A stretch of 64,000 nucleotides of DNA from Zhengella sedimenti (GCF_046506625.1 NZ_JBKFFP010000004.1:186001-250000), one strand, 5' to 3'. Shown: positions 9,632 to 20,098, counted from the first letter of the stretch. Notes: generated by a model from the letters alone, not told the origin. Made by a program: numbers and translations.

Positions 9632-10746
9632 CAGTTTCGCCGAAGCGCGGCCCCGAAAAACGGCAATCTGTCGGCAAGCCGCACGGCGCCATGAAGAAGC
9701 GCTGAGACGGCGCGCCGGCCTGGTGTCTCGACGTGGCGCCAGACAGCCCAGGCGAGCGCGGTGACGATCAAGAGGGCGGCGACCGCTGCCAGGGCATGAC
9801 CGGCATGGGGCGCCAACATATTGATCAGCACGTAGCCGATGTTCTGGTGCAGCAGGTAAAGCGGATAAGTGAGGCCGCCGAGCATCATGACGAGCGGTGT
9901 GGCCGGGATCAGGCTGCGCACCGCGACGGCAAACCAGAACAACAGGTGCACCACCAGGCCGCCGGTGAGAAGCTGCCGGTCGGTCAGGGCGATGCCGTAA
10001 TGGGAAAGCATCCATCCCTGCATGCCCTTCATGTGCGACAGCGCCATCAGGAACGCCGCCGCGCAGAGCAGCACGGCCTCCATGCTGCGTCCGCGCGAAA
10101 GGAGGTAATGAGCCAGCATGCCACCGGCGAAGAATGGTGCATATTCGGTGATCAGCACCATGCGCAGGACGCCGCTGCCCAGCCAGTATTCGTTGACAAT
10201 CGAAACGGCGAGCCAGAGCGCGAGCACAAGGAGCCGCGCATTTGAAAAGACACGGGTGAGGATCGCCACCGAGACCCAGAAATAGAAGACAAGTTCAAGC
10301 ACGATCGTCCAGTAGACGCCGTCCATGAAGGGCTGACCGAATGCCGGGGCCACCATGGCGAGATTGGCGGCGTATTGGGCTGCGCTTGCGGGAAGCCGGG
10401 GATCGTCCGCAAATGCCAGCACAAGGAAGGTGATGGACATGCAGGCGACAAAACCGGGGTAAAGCCGGGAGAAGCGGGCAATCGCGAAACCGGTGAAACT
10501 GCGCCCTTCGGCCGACCAGGCAATGACGAAGCCGGAAATCAGGAAGAAGAGGTTGAGGCCGAGATAGCCGAAGATCGCCACCGCCCCGGCGGCCGGATAG
10601 GCGGCATCAAGAAGGGGTGCGCCGCCATGCGCGCCCCGGAACAGGTAGTGGAAGGCCACGACAGCCAGCGCCGAAACAAGCCGCAACAGGTCCAGCGACC
10701 CGACCCGTTCGGTTATTTCCGCATGTCTTTCACCTTGACTGGCCAT
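9631..10746 (-). CDS. Acyltransferase-3 family membrane protein (OafA-like)
   Basis: 371 residues with about ten membrane spans. The N-terminus SLDLLRLVSALAVVAFHYLF is the standard opening of the acyltransferase-3 family, followed by GYLGLNLFFLISGFVIAWS. These proteins acetylate or succinylate surface polysaccharides or other glycans. There is no glycan cluster nearby to suggest the substrate. The start codon at 10746 has GAGG upstream inside a small inverted repeat (10754-10770). It lies 92 bp downstream of rimO on the same strand. Confidence 0.85.
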   Translation of the reverse strand: MASQGERHAEITERVGSLDLLRLVSALAVVAFHYLFRGAHGGAPLLDAAYPAAGAVAIFGYLGLNLFFLISGFVIAWSAEGRSFTGFAIARFSRLYPGFVACMSITFLVLAFADDPRLPASAAQYAANLAMVAPAFGQPFMDGVYWTIVLELVFYFWVSVAILTRVFSNARLLVLALWLAVSIVNEYWLGSGVLRMVLITEYAPFFAGGMLAHYLLSRGRSMEAVLLCAAAFLMALSHMKGMQGWMLSHYGIALTDRQLLTGGLVVHLLFWFAVAVRSLIPATPLVMMLGGLTYPLYLLHQNIGYVLINMLAPHAGHALAAVAALLIVTALAWAVWRHVETPGRRAVSALLHGAVRLADRLPFFGAALRRN

Positions 10747-10753
10747 TCGTCAA

Positions 10754-10770
10754 CGCCTCGATCAGAGGCG
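10754..10770 (-). promoter_or_regulatory. Hairpin overlapping the acyltransferase ribosome-binding site
   Basis: CGCCTC (10754-10759) and GAGGCG (10765-10770) form a perfect 6-bp stem with a 5-nt loop. On the minus strand this places the only Shine-Dalgarno-like GAGG of the acyltransferase inside the stem, 7 bases from the ATG. Sequestration of the ribosome site is an inference. Confidence 0.35.
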
Positions 10771-10838
10771 CGACCCTAGCGTCAAGTATTCGTTAACGAT
10801 ACCGGAGCCTGCGGACAGGGTGAACCGGCAGGGTTAAT

Positions 10839-12152
10839 TCAGACGGCCGTGCCCCGGAGGTCGTAGGCGTCCGCGGCGTCGATCTTGACGGTCACGATGT
10901 CGCCGACACGCAGCGGCCGGCGCGATTGCACATGCACCACGCCGTCGATCTCGGGCGCGTCGTATTTCGTGCGCCCTGTTCCCGATGTGCCGTCCGCCTT
11001 GTCGATGATGACGGGCAGGCGCTTGCCGACGCGCTGCTTGAGGAGTTTTGCAGAGACGCCTTGCTGGCGTTCCATGAAGCGCTTCCACCGCACCTGCTTG
11101 ATTTCGTCCGGCACTTCCTCAAGGCCGAGGTCGTTCGAACGCGCTCCCTTGACCGGCTCATACTTGAAGCAGCCGGCCCGGTCGATCTTCGCTTCGTCGA
11201 GCCAGTCGAGCAGCATCTGGAAATCTTCCTCCGTCTCGCCCGGGAAACCGGCGATGAAGGTGGAACGGACCGCAAGGTCAGGACAGATTTCGCGCCAGCG
11301 GCGGATACGTTCCAGCGTCTTTTCCTGGTGGGCCGGGCGGCGCATGTTCTTCAGCACGGCCGGGCTGGCGTGCTGGAAGGGAATGTCGAGGTAGGGCAGG
11401 ATCTTGCCTTCCGCCATCAGCGGAATGACGTCGTCGACATGGGGATAGGGGTAGACATAGTGCATGCGCACCCAGACGCCCATCTCGCCCAGTTCGCGCG
11501 CAAGATCGAGGAAACGCGTGCGCACCTGCCGGTCCTGCCAGGGGCTTTCGGCATATTTCAGGTCCAGGCCATAGGCACTGGTATCCTGGCTGATGACGAG
11601 GATTTCCTTCACCCCGGCCTTGACCAGCTTTTCGGCCTCGCGCAGCACGTCACCGGCCGGCCGGGAGACGAGGTCCCCGCGCAGCGCCGGGATGATGCAG
11701 AAGGAACAGCGGTTCGAGCAGCCCTCGGAAATCTTGAGATAGGCATAGTGGCGCGGCGTCAGCTTCACGCCCTGTTCCGGCACCAGGTCCAGGAAGGGAT
11801 CATGGACGGGCGGGGCGGCTTCGTGCACGGCGGCCATGACGCTTTCATAGGCTTGCGGGCCGGTGATGGCGAGCACGCCCGGATGCCGTTCGCGGATGAC
11901 ATCCGGCTCCGCCCCGAGACAGCCGGTCACGATCACCTTGCCGTTCTCGTTCAGCGCCTGGCCGATGGCGCCCAGGGATTCGTCGCGGGCTGAATCGAGA
12001 AAACCGCAGGTATTGACGACGACGAGATCCGCGCCGTCGTGCTTTCGGGCGATCTCGTAGCCTTCGGCGCGCAGGCGCGTGATGATGCGCTCGGAATCGA
12101 CCAGCGCCTTGGGGCAGCCGAGGGAAACGAAACTGACACGCGGTGCGGACAT
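10839..12152 (-). CDS. rimO: Ribosomal protein S12 methylthiotransferase RimO
   Basis: 437 residues in the MiaB/RimO architecture. The N-terminal UPF0004 domain has three cysteines (C13, C49, C78) for one iron-sulfur cluster. The radical-SAM domain carries C145-xxx-C149-xx-C152 (SEGCSNRCSFCIIPALRG). A TRAM domain ends the protein. RimO adds a methylthio group to an aspartate of ribosomal protein S12. The opening FVSLGCPKALVDSE separates RimO from MiaB. It stands alone with a normal ATG. Confidence 0.95.
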   Translation of the reverse strand: MSAPRVSFVSLGCPKALVDSERIITRLRAEGYEIARKHDGADLVVVNTCGFLDSARDESLGAIGQALNENGKVIVTGCLGAEPDVIRERHPGVLAITGPQAYESVMAAVHEAAPPVHDPFLDLVPEQGVKLTPRHYAYLKISEGCSNRCSFCIIPALRGDLVSRPAGDVLREAEKLVKAGVKEILVISQDTSAYGLDLKYAESPWQDRQVRTRFLDLARELGEMGVWVRMHYVYPYPHVDDVIPLMAEGKILPYLDIPFQHASPAVLKNMRRPAHQEKTLERIRRWREICPDLAVRSTFIAGFPGETEEDFQMLLDWLDEAKIDRAGCFKYEPVKGARSNDLGLEEVPDEIKQVRWKRFMERQQGVSAKLLKQRVGKRLPVIIDKADGTSGTGRTKYDAPEIDGVVHVQSRRPLRVGDIVTVKIDAADAYDLRGTAV

Positions 12153-12273
12153 TGTGGCTCTTTCCGTGCTTCAGGGGGCAGGCGGCGGGCACGCGAAGGC
12201 GTGCATCGGGCCGCGATCGGTGAGGCGCATAAACCGGATCGGTGTCGAGAGCAAGGCAGACCGGCCGCGCCGG

Positions 12274-13074
12274 TCAGCCAAAAGCGATGGCAACGCTCCC
12301 GAACGGGCCGAAATCGGCCATGAACCGGCTCCCCGGCGGGGCCTCGACCGGGCGGACGAAGGACCCGGACAGGACGACGTCGCCCGCCGAAAGGCCTTGA
12401 CCGTAAGCCGCCAGGCGCTTGGCCAGCCAGACAATCCCTGTCACCGGATCGTCGAGGACACCGGCGCCCAGCCCCGTTTCCTCCACCACGCCATTGCGCT
12501 TGAGAATGCATCCGGTCCAACGCAGGTCGAAAGTGCCGGGGGCATGGCGTTCATGGCCAAGCACGATACCGGCATTGGCGGCGTTGTCGGACACCGTGTC
12601 TGTGATGATGCGGGCCTTTCCCGTCTGCGGATCGGCGCGCAGGATGCGCGTGTCGAGGATTTCGAGCGCCGGCGCAACCGCTTGCGTGGCAGCCAGCACA
12701 TCCTCCCGCGTCACGCTCGCACCCCGGAGATCACGGTTCAGGATGAAGGCGATTTCCGCCTCGATACGCGGCTGGATGAACCGGCCGGCCGGCACGGTTG
12801 CGCCCGTCTCGAACAGCATGTCGTCCAGCAGGACGCCGGAATCCGGCGTGGTGATGTTCAGTGCCTGCTGCATGGCGCGCGAGGTCAGGCCGATCTTCCA
12901 GCCGATCACGCGCGGGCCTTCCGCCATCTTGCGCGCGACCAGCGCGGCCTGGACCGCATAGGCCTCGTCCAGCGTCATGCCGGGATAAGCCAGGCTCAGC
13001 AAACCGCATTGAATGCCCGTTCGTTCCGCCTCCAAAAGCCTCCTTGCGGCATCCTCGATCTCGCCGGGCGTCAT
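12274..13074 (-). CDS. hpaH: 2-oxo-hept-3-ene-1,7-dioate hydratase
   Basis: About 266 residues, the length of HpaH/MhpD-type hydratases. It has VIGWKIGLTSRAMQ, PRIEAEIAFILNRDL and the C-terminal GDVVLSGSFVRPVEA of the vinylpyruvate hydratase family. In the homoprotocatechuate pathway it hydrates 2-oxohept-3-enedioate to the substrate of the final HpaI aldolase. The ATG at 13074 overlaps the hpaG stop (ATGA), which decides against the longer open frame. No hpaI aldolase is seen downstream in the window. Confidence 0.9.
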   Translation of the reverse strand: MTPGEIEDAARRLLEAERTGIQCGLLSLAYPGMTLDEAYAVQAALVARKMAEGPRVIGWKIGLTSRAMQQALNITTPDSGVLLDDMLFETGATVPAGRFIQPRIEAEIAFILNRDLRGASVTREDVLAATQAVAPALEILDTRILRADPQTGKARIITDTVSDNAANAGIVLGHERHAPGTFDLRWTGCILKRNGVVEETGLGAGVLDDPVTGIVWLAKRLAAYGQGLSAGDVVLSGSFVRPVEAPPGSRFMADFGPFGSVAIAFG

Positions 13075-13925
13075 TCGTCCATCACTCCGTTGCGCAACAG
13101 GCCGATGCCGTCGGCCTCGACCTCGATGACGTCGCCGGGCTTGAGATAGCGCGGCGGATCGAACCGGGCGCCGGCCCCGGTCGGCGTCCCGGTGACGATG
13201 ATGTCGCCGGGAACGAGCGTGGTGAAAGTCGAGATGTAGGCGATCTGGCGGGCGACGGGAAACAGCATCCGCCCGGTCCGGTCGTCCTGGCGCGTCTCGC
13301 CGTTGACGCGGGTCCGCAAGCCCACGTCGACGATCTGCGACGCATCCGTGAAGGGCACGAGCCAGGGACCCATGGCGCCCGAACCGTCCCAGTTCTTGCC
13401 CTGTGTCACGTTGAACTTGGCATGGCGCACCCAGTCGCGCAGCGTCCCCTCGTTGCACAGGGTGAGCGCGGCGATGTGTTCCAGCGCCTGCGTTTCGGCT
13501 ATGCGCCGGCCGCCCTTGCCGATGACGATGGCGATCTCGCCCTCGTAATCAAGCTGATGCGTTTCCGGCGGCCGGGTGAGGGGCGTTTCATGGCCGACAA
13601 AGGAGCGCGCGAAGCGGATGAACAGGCTCATGTTGGGCGGTGCATCCTGCCCGTCCTTGTACTCGGCGTTCCGGTCGGGGAAGTTGACGCCGACGCAGAT
13701 GATCTTCTCGGGATCCGGAACGGGGATTTCCCATTGGAAGGACCCATCGGGATGCGTGATGGCGCGGCCCATTGCGGCCTTGCCGACCGCTTCGAGCGCG
13801 CCGGCCTCGATGACGTTCCGGAGCGTGCGGTACTGCGGGAAGTCCGGCGACAGGGCGATCAGTCCGCCATCGGCGACTGCGCCCCAGAAGGCCTGTCCGC
13901 CCGATGAAAAGCTTGCCAGTCTCAT
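13071..13925 (-). CDS. hpaG: Fumarylacetoacetate-hydrolase-family protein, homoprotocatechuate isomerase/decarboxylase
   Basis: 284 residues. Metal-binding residues of the FAH fold are visible in THQLDYEGEIAIVIGKGGRR, followed by KNWDGSGAMGPWLVP and GDIIVTGTPTGAGA. Enzymes of this type in hpa operons decarboxylate and isomerise 5-oxopent-3-ene-1,2,5-tricarboxylate. This is a single-domain version rather than the duplicated E. coli HpaG. Both ends overlap neighbours by four bases, so it is translationally coupled. A separate true isomerase (hpaF) also occurs, so the decarboxylase step is the likelier role. Confidence 0.85.
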   Translation of the reverse strand: MRLASFSSGGQAFWGAVADGGLIALSPDFPQYRTLRNVIEAGALEAVGKAAMGRAITHPDGSFQWEIPVPDPEKIICVGVNFPDRNAEYKDGQDAPPNMSLFIRFARSFVGHETPLTRPPETHQLDYEGEIAIVIGKGGRRIAETQALEHIAALTLCNEGTLRDWVRHAKFNVTQGKNWDGSGAMGPWLVPFTDASQIVDVGLRTRVNGETRQDDRTGRMLFPVARQIAYISTFTTLVPGDIIVTGTPTGAGARFDPPRYLKPGDVIEVEADGIGLLRNGVMDE

Positions 13926-15319
13926 GCGTCCTCCGCCAGTTCGATGAGGACGTCTCCGGCCATCGCCACGTCCGCTTCTTCCGCGTCGAACTGCCCGGCC
14001 TGGAAGCGGATGGCGATGGCGCCGTCGACCCGTGTCTGGGTGATGTAGATGCGCCCGTCGTCATTGATCCGGTTGACGAAGGCAAGCTGGGCCGCGTCGT
14101 CGCGTCCGGCAAGCCGGAAGGTGAAGAGCGACAGCACCGGCTCGGTGACGATCTCGAAGCCGGGTGTAGCACGCAGGCGTTCGGCCAGGGCTTCAGACCA
14201 GGCGACATGGTTGCGGATGCGCTGGCGCAGGCCTTCAAGGCCATGGCCGCGCATCAGGAACCAGAGCTTCAACGCGCGGAAACGGCGGCCGAGCGGGACC
14301 GACCATTCCGAATAGTTGATGAGACCGTCATGGCCGTGGGTTTTCAGGAATTCCGGCTGGATGGCGAGCGTCTTCACCAGGCTCGTCGGATCGGCGATGA
14401 AATGGGCCGAGCAGTCGAATTGCGCGCCGAGCCACTTGTGCGGGTTGAAGACAACGGAATCGGCGCCCTCGACACCGGTCCACAGTGTCCTGAACTCCGG
14501 GCAGATCATGGCCGAACCGGCCCATGCCGCATCGACATGGGTATAAAGGCCATGTTCCTTCGCGACCTTGATCACCGCCGCCAGGTCGTCGCAGGCGCCC
14601 ACGCTGGTGCCGCCCGTGCAGGCAATCAGGCCGGCCGGCAGAAAACCGGCGTCGCGGTCGGCGCGAATGGCGGCTTCCAGCGCGGCCGGGTCGAGGCCGC
14701 GCCGCTCTCCGGTAACCGGAACGCGCACGAGGTTGTCCTGGCCGATGCCGGCAATCCAGATGGCGCGGTCGACGGAGGTATGCACCTCGGCGCTGGCATA
14801 GACGCGCAGGCGCGGCTGGCCCGACAGGCCCTGGTGGTTGCCGGCCCATTCCAGGGCGCGTTCGCGCATGGTCAGCACGGCGGCCAGCGTGGCCGAGGAC
14901 GCGCTGTCCTGGATGACACCCGAGAAACGGTCCGGCAAGCCGATGGCCTGGCGCAGCCAGTCCATCATCCGGGTCTCCATCTCGGTCGCCGCCGGGCTTG
15001 TCTGCCACAGCATGCATTGCGCGGCCATGGCGGTGACGAGATACTCGGCCACCACCGATATGTCCGCCGCATTGGCCGGGAAATAGGCGAAGAAACGCGG
15101 ATGCTGCCAGTGGGTCATGCCGGGCAGCACGATCCGCTCGAAGTCGGCCATGATCGCGTCCATGGCTTCGGCGGCCTCGGGCGGTGCGGCGGGCAATTGC
15201 GCGGCAATGTCACCCGGCGCCGTTTGCGCCCGCACCGGGCGCTCGCGCAGGCTTTCGCGGTAATCCGCGCCCCAGTCAGCAGCCTTGCGCGACCATTTGC
15301 GGAAATCTTCGGGTGTCAT
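13922..15319 (-). CDS. Pyridoxal-phosphate aromatic-L-amino-acid decarboxylase
   Basis: 465 residues of the group II decarboxylase family. The PLP lysine is K295 in FNPHKWLGAQ; the cofactor aspartate is D263 in HVDAAWAG. MTHWQHPRFFAYFPAN matches tyrosine/DOPA/tryptophan decarboxylases. ATG at 15319 (MTPEDFRKWS) fits the family start; 22 upstream residues are not needed. It lies inside the hpa operon between hpaD and hpaG with a 4-bp overlap. That position suggests it feeds aromatic amino acids such as tyrosine or DOPA, via the amine, into the ring-cleavage route; the exact substrate is inference. Confidence 0.85.
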   Translation of the reverse strand: MTPEDFRKWSRKAADWGADYRESLRERPVRAQTAPGDIAAQLPAAPPEAAEAMDAIMADFERIVLPGMTHWQHPRFFAYFPANAADISVVAEYLVTAMAAQCMLWQTSPAATEMETRMMDWLRQAIGLPDRFSGVIQDSASSATLAAVLTMRERALEWAGNHQGLSGQPRLRVYASAEVHTSVDRAIWIAGIGQDNLVRVPVTGERRGLDPAALEAAIRADRDAGFLPAGLIACTGGTSVGACDDLAAVIKVAKEHGLYTHVDAAWAGSAMICPEFRTLWTGVEGADSVVFNPHKWLGAQFDCSAHFIADPTSLVKTLAIQPEFLKTHGHDGLINYSEWSVPLGRRFRALKLWFLMRGHGLEGLRQRIRNHVAWSEALAERLRATPGFEIVTEPVLSLFTFRLAGRDDAAQLAFVNRINDDGRIYITQTRVDGAIAIRFQAGQFDAEEADVAMAGDVLIELAEDA

Positions 15320-15391
15320 GGCATTGACCCTCTTTGCGGACCGGACATGCCGGGATGGAGTGTGGCCTGTGTGCGTTGGCAGCACCGGCCT

Positions 15392-16372
15392 TCACGGCGC
15401 GATGATCGGTTGGGCCTTCATGTCGCTCTCGCTCTGGGCGACACCGGTGAAGGCGCTACCTTCCTCGAACCAGCTTCTGGGCGCGGGCGCGCCCCACAGC
15501 GTCTGGCGCTGCGGGTCCTTCAGGTCCCAGCGGATCGGCTCCAGGTCCGGGTCCACCGTCTGGTAGTCGGAGCAGTAGATCTCGATGCGGTGGCCGTCAG
15601 GATCGCGGATATAGAGGAAGAAGGCGTTGGAAATGCCATGCCGGCCCGGTCCGCGCTCCATGTTCTTCAGGTAGCCGGTGGTCGACATCAGGTCGCACAG
15701 GTCGATGATGTTGAGCGGCGTGGGCACCCAGAAAGCCGTGTGGTGGAGGCGCGGGCCGGTTCCATTGGTGAACGCGATGTCGTGCACGCCGCCCTTGCGA
15801 TGCGTCCAGGCGGCCCAGAGACGGCCGGTTTCCTCGTCCTCGGTATATTCGGTGACCCGGAAGCCCAGTTCGTTGTAGAACGCCACGGCCTCGTCGACAT
15901 TGGGCGCAAAGCAGTTGAAATGGTCGATCCGGAGCGGCTTCACGCCATGATAGAGCGCGTATTTCTGGTGGATCGGCTCCAGCCGTTCCATTCTGAAATA
16001 GTACTCCATCGGCGCGCCGAAACAGTCATGCGTGCGCAGCGTCCGGCCCTGATGGTCGCGGTTCACCCATTCGACCGCGTGGCCGCGCGCGCTGAACCAG
16101 TCATGCGCCCGGTCGAGGTCTTCCTCGGAGAAGACCTTGTAGGCGAGGTAGTTCACCGAAGGCGTGCCGCCCTTGTGGAGCACCATGCAATGATGGCCGC
16201 GTTCCTCCATGGCGCGCAGCCAGATGGTGCGTTCGGTTTCGTCGGTCACCTGCAGGCCGAGTGTGTCGACGTAGAAGGCGCGACTGGCCGCCAGATCGGT
16301 CACGATCAGTTCCACATGGCTCAGGCGCACGATGTTGAAGGGCGGGTAGAGGTTGGGGGCAGGTACCGGCAT
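15392..16372 (-). CDS. hpaD: 3,4-dihydroxyphenylacetate 2,3-dioxygenase (vicinal oxygen chelate type)
   Basis: 326 residues with two VOC modules. Predicted metal ligands are H151 (LRIDHFNCF), H211 (LHHTAFW) and E264 (HRIEIY), the His-His-Glu triad of type I extradiol dioxygenases. The protein resembles the Brevibacterium/Arthrobacter homoprotocatechuate enzymes rather than the unrelated E. coli HpaD (LigB type). It opens the ring of homoprotocatechuate to 5-carboxymethyl-2-hydroxymuconate semialdehyde. An AGGAG lies 10 nt before the ATG. It has 69 bp to hpaE and 72 bp to the decarboxylase. Confidence 0.9.
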   Translation of the reverse strand: MPVPAPNLYPPFNIVRLSHVELIVTDLAASRAFYVDTLGLQVTDETERTIWLRAMEERGHHCMVLHKGGTPSVNYLAYKVFSEEDLDRAHDWFSARGHAVEWVNRDHQGRTLRTHDCFGAPMEYYFRMERLEPIHQKYALYHGVKPLRIDHFNCFAPNVDEAVAFYNELGFRVTEYTEDEETGRLWAAWTHRKGGVHDIAFTNGTGPRLHHTAFWVPTPLNIIDLCDLMSTTGYLKNMERGPGRHGISNAFFLYIRDPDGHRIEIYCSDYQTVDPDLEPIRWDLKDPQRQTLWGAPAPRSWFEEGSAFTGVAQSESDMKAQPIIAP

Positions 16373-16441
16373 GGCATGGGCTCCTGAAGCGATTGGCGGG
16401 CGAAGAGGCGAAAGACAGGCAAGAGCTGCCAGCCTGGGCGC

Positions 16442-17949
<1,508 letters not shown>

Positions 17950-17953
<4 letters not shown>

Positions 17954-18342
17954 GAATGATCTCCGGGAAGATACTTGCGGATGGAACTCACCTTGGGGCT
18001 CAGTTCCGGGTCGATGTCACGCATTTCCAGTGACAGCATGAAGGAGGATGTGTCCATGACCTTGGCGCAGAAGCGTTCGGCGGCGGCAAAGACATGCGCC
18101 GTGGCGCGTTTCTTGTCTTCCGGTGAACGCCCGCCGCGCAGCCGGATGGAAATGTCGAGGAAAGCATGGTGCGGATCGCCGTTTGCGATCACCCAATGGG
18201 TGCAGGCGGTCGCCCGCACGCGCACGCCTGCCAGCGGAAAGACCCCCGTTTCAACCGCCGCATCGCGCAGTGCGCGGCACAGGCCCGCCACATCGAGGCG
18301 ATCCTCCAGGTTGCCGGAATAGTCGATCTGGATATGCGGCAC
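17950..18342 (-). CDS. hpaF: 5-carboxymethyl-2-hydroxymuconate delta-isomerase
   Basis: 130 residues, the size of HpaF/CHMI. It starts PHIQIDYSGN, giving the N-terminal proline that is the catalytic base in the tautomerase-like fold. The GTG at 18342 is chosen because GGGGAGGA lies 8 nt upstream and because proline must be residue 2; an in-frame ATG at 18360 lies upstream of that ribosome site. GVFPLAGVRVRATACTHW is conserved with E. coli HpaF. It is the first gene of the minus-strand hpa operon and divergent from the MarR regulator. Confidence 0.9.
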
Positions 18343-18439
18343 GGGACCAGTCCTCCCCATTAATTGCTTTGTTAAGTATTGTCGCGGCAATGTCAAGGCC
18401 GTGCTTGGCAGGAACGGCGAAACAGCCGATAGAGGAAAC
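18343..18439. promoter_or_regulatory. Divergent promoter region between hpaF and the MarR regulator
   Basis: The 97-bp gap separates the catabolic operon from its regulator. An AT-rich patch (18358-18379, TTAATTGCTTTGTTAAG) stands out from the G+C-rich surroundings. It is the most likely site for promoter elements and regulator binding. No clean palindrome is visible, so the exact operator is unassigned. Confidence 0.4.
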
Positions 18440-18898
18440 ATGACAGACGATTCGGAAAATGCGCAGCCCGCGCGTTTCGCGCCGACGGCCCGTTCCCTGC
18501 CCATCGCCCTCCTGCGCGCCCGCGAGACGGTCATGGGACCGATCCGCGTCATGTTGCAGCAAAGCGGCATTTCGGAACAGCAATGGCGCGTGCTTCGGGT
18601 TCTCGACGAGATGGGCGAGATAGAACAGAGTGCCATCGCGTCCGCCGCCTGCCTTCAATTGCCGAGCCTGACACGCATGTTGCGGACCATGGAGGCGGAC
18701 GGCCTGATCGCTCGCCGCACGGACGATGCAGACCGGCGACGTACCCTTGTCTGCATCACGCAGAAGGGCCGGGCGCTGATTCTGGAGCATCTGCCGGACA
18801 GCGCGGCCATTTTTTCGCGGCTGGAGGAGCGGTTCGGCGCGCGGAACCTGAAACATCTTCTCGACCTGCTCGACGATCTTCGCCGGATCGATCTCTAG
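18440..18898 (+). CDS. hpaR: MarR-family regulator of the homoprotocatechuate operon
   Basis: 152 residues with a winged helix-turn-helix. QQWRVLRVLDEMGEIEQSAI leads into SLTRMLRTMEADGLIARRTD and the wing DDADRRRTLVCITQKGRALI. The HpaR subfamily is suggested by SLPIALLRARETVMGPIRVM and by divergence from hpaF. HpaR proteins repress meta-cleavage genes and are relieved by homoprotocatechuate; that behaviour is known from E. coli. GAGGAAAC precedes the ATG. Confidence 0.87.
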   Translation: MTDDSENAQPARFAPTARSLPIALLRARETVMGPIRVMLQQSGISEQQWRVLRVLDEMGEIEQSAIASAACLQLPSLTRMLRTMEADGLIARRTDDADRRRTLVCITQKGRALILEHLPDSAAIFSRLEERFGARNLKHLLDLLDDLRRIDL

Positions 18899-19067
18899 AA
18901 ACACAGACCCGCCGGACATCCTGGCTTCCTGCAATCCGCGGACTGGATGGCGGAGCGCGTACGTCCGCGCGCGCAGCCCGAAGCCGCGCCAGGCCCCTCG
19001 TCCCGGGCAGCGAATCCTCTCGTCAAACACTTGACAAAAACGGGTCGTCATGAAAAAAATTTCAGAC

Positions 19068-19085
19068 GATGATATTTTTATCATC
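19068..19085. promoter_or_regulatory. Palindromic operator before the SorC-family regulator
   Basis: GATGATA (19068-19074) and TATCATC (19079-19085) are perfect inverted 7-bp arms around TTTT. The site lies 15 bp before the GTG start of the regulator and just upstream of its ribosome site. A TTGACA at 19031-19036 may be the -35 element. Autoregulation is inferred. Confidence 0.6.
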
Positions 19086-19099
19086 CGGGAGGATTTCAA

Positions 19100-20071
19100 G
19101 TGGCTGTCAACGGTTCGTCCCTTTCGCTCGACAATGAAGCGTCCATGGCCGCGCGTGCGGCGTGGCTTCACTATGCCGGCGGCCTGACCCAGGCGGAGGT
19201 GGCCAAGCGTCTTGGCCTGACCTCCATGAAGGCACACCGCCTGATTACCCGCGCGAACCAGGCGGGTCTGGTGAAGGTGTTCATTGATGGCGAGGTGGCC
19301 GAGTGCGTGGCCCTGGAAGCCCGGCTGTGCGAGCGTCACGGACTGGATTATTGCTTGGTCGTTCCAGACATCGATTCCGACGACCTGCCGCTTCGCGCCC
19401 TGGGCAGGGCAGGAGCGCAGTTCCTCAAGCGCGAGATCGAACGCGAGGAAAACCTGCTGATCGGCATCGGCCATGGCCGCACGCTGGCGGCCAGCGTCGA
19501 GTTCCTGCCGCGCATGAGTGCCGGCAAGACGCGGTTCGTTTCGCTTCTCGGCGGCCTGACCCGCAAGTTCTCAGCCAATCCCCATGACGTGATCCACCGC
19601 CTGGCCGAGCGCACCGGCGCCGACGCCTATGTCATGCCCGTTCCCTTCTTCGCTAACACCGCGGAAGACCGTGATGTCCTGTTGTCGCAGCGCGGCATTT
19701 CCGACGTGCTCGACCTGGCGCGCTCGGCAAGCCTGTTCATCGTCGGCATCGGCACGGCAGAGCCCGGCGCTTCGCTGGTGGCGACAGGCATGATCGAACC
19801 GGCGGAAATCGCCGAGGTGAACGCGAAAGGCGGCGCCGGTGAAATCCTCGGCCATTTCTTCGACGACAAGGGCGATCCGGTCGACACCACGCTGACGGAA
19901 CGCACCCTTGCGCTACGGCTGGATGAGTTGCGGGACCGCAGGATCATTGCCCTGGCTGGCGGGACGCTCAAGGTCCGCGCCATCCACTCCGTGTTTGAGA
20001 GCCGCCTGCTCAGCGGCCTCATTACCGATGAGCGCACGGCGCGTGCTCTCGTCAACCTTGAACCGTCCTGA
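19100..20071 (+). CDS. SorC/DeoR-family sugar-responsive transcriptional regulator
   Basis: 323 residues. The N-terminal helix-turn-helix is GGLTQAEVAKRLGLTSMKAH. The rest is a phosphosugar-binding SorC domain with GIGHGRTLAASVEFLPRM and VGIGTAEPGASLVATG. Members such as EryD, SorC and DeoR sense phosphorylated sugars or polyols. GTG at 19100 follows GGGAGGA. It precedes the polyol-type catabolic genes on the same strand and is the likely local regulator, probably acting at the palindrome upstream. Confidence 0.88.
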   Translation: MAVNGSSLSLDNEASMAARAAWLHYAGGLTQAEVAKRLGLTSMKAHRLITRANQAGLVKVFIDGEVAECVALEARLCERHGLDYCLVVPDIDSDDLPLRALGRAGAQFLKREIEREENLLIGIGHGRTLAASVEFLPRMSAGKTRFVSLLGGLTRKFSANPHDVIHRLAERTGADAYVMPVPFFANTAEDRDVLLSQRGISDVLDLARSASLFIVGIGTAEPGASLVATGMIEPAEIAEVNAKGGAGEILGHFFDDKGDPVDTTLTERTLALRLDELRDRRIIALAGGTLKVRAIHSVFESRLLSGLITDERTARALVNLEPS

Positions 20072-20098
20072 TCGGGACATCAACGGGAGGAAACCGAA

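Noticed and set aside
13904..16387. 827-residue open frame on the plus strand
   Set aside because: It runs antisense to hpaD and the decarboxylase, both of which have clear catalytic motifs. Its own sequence is compositionally biased without domains; it is a shadow of G+C-rich codons.
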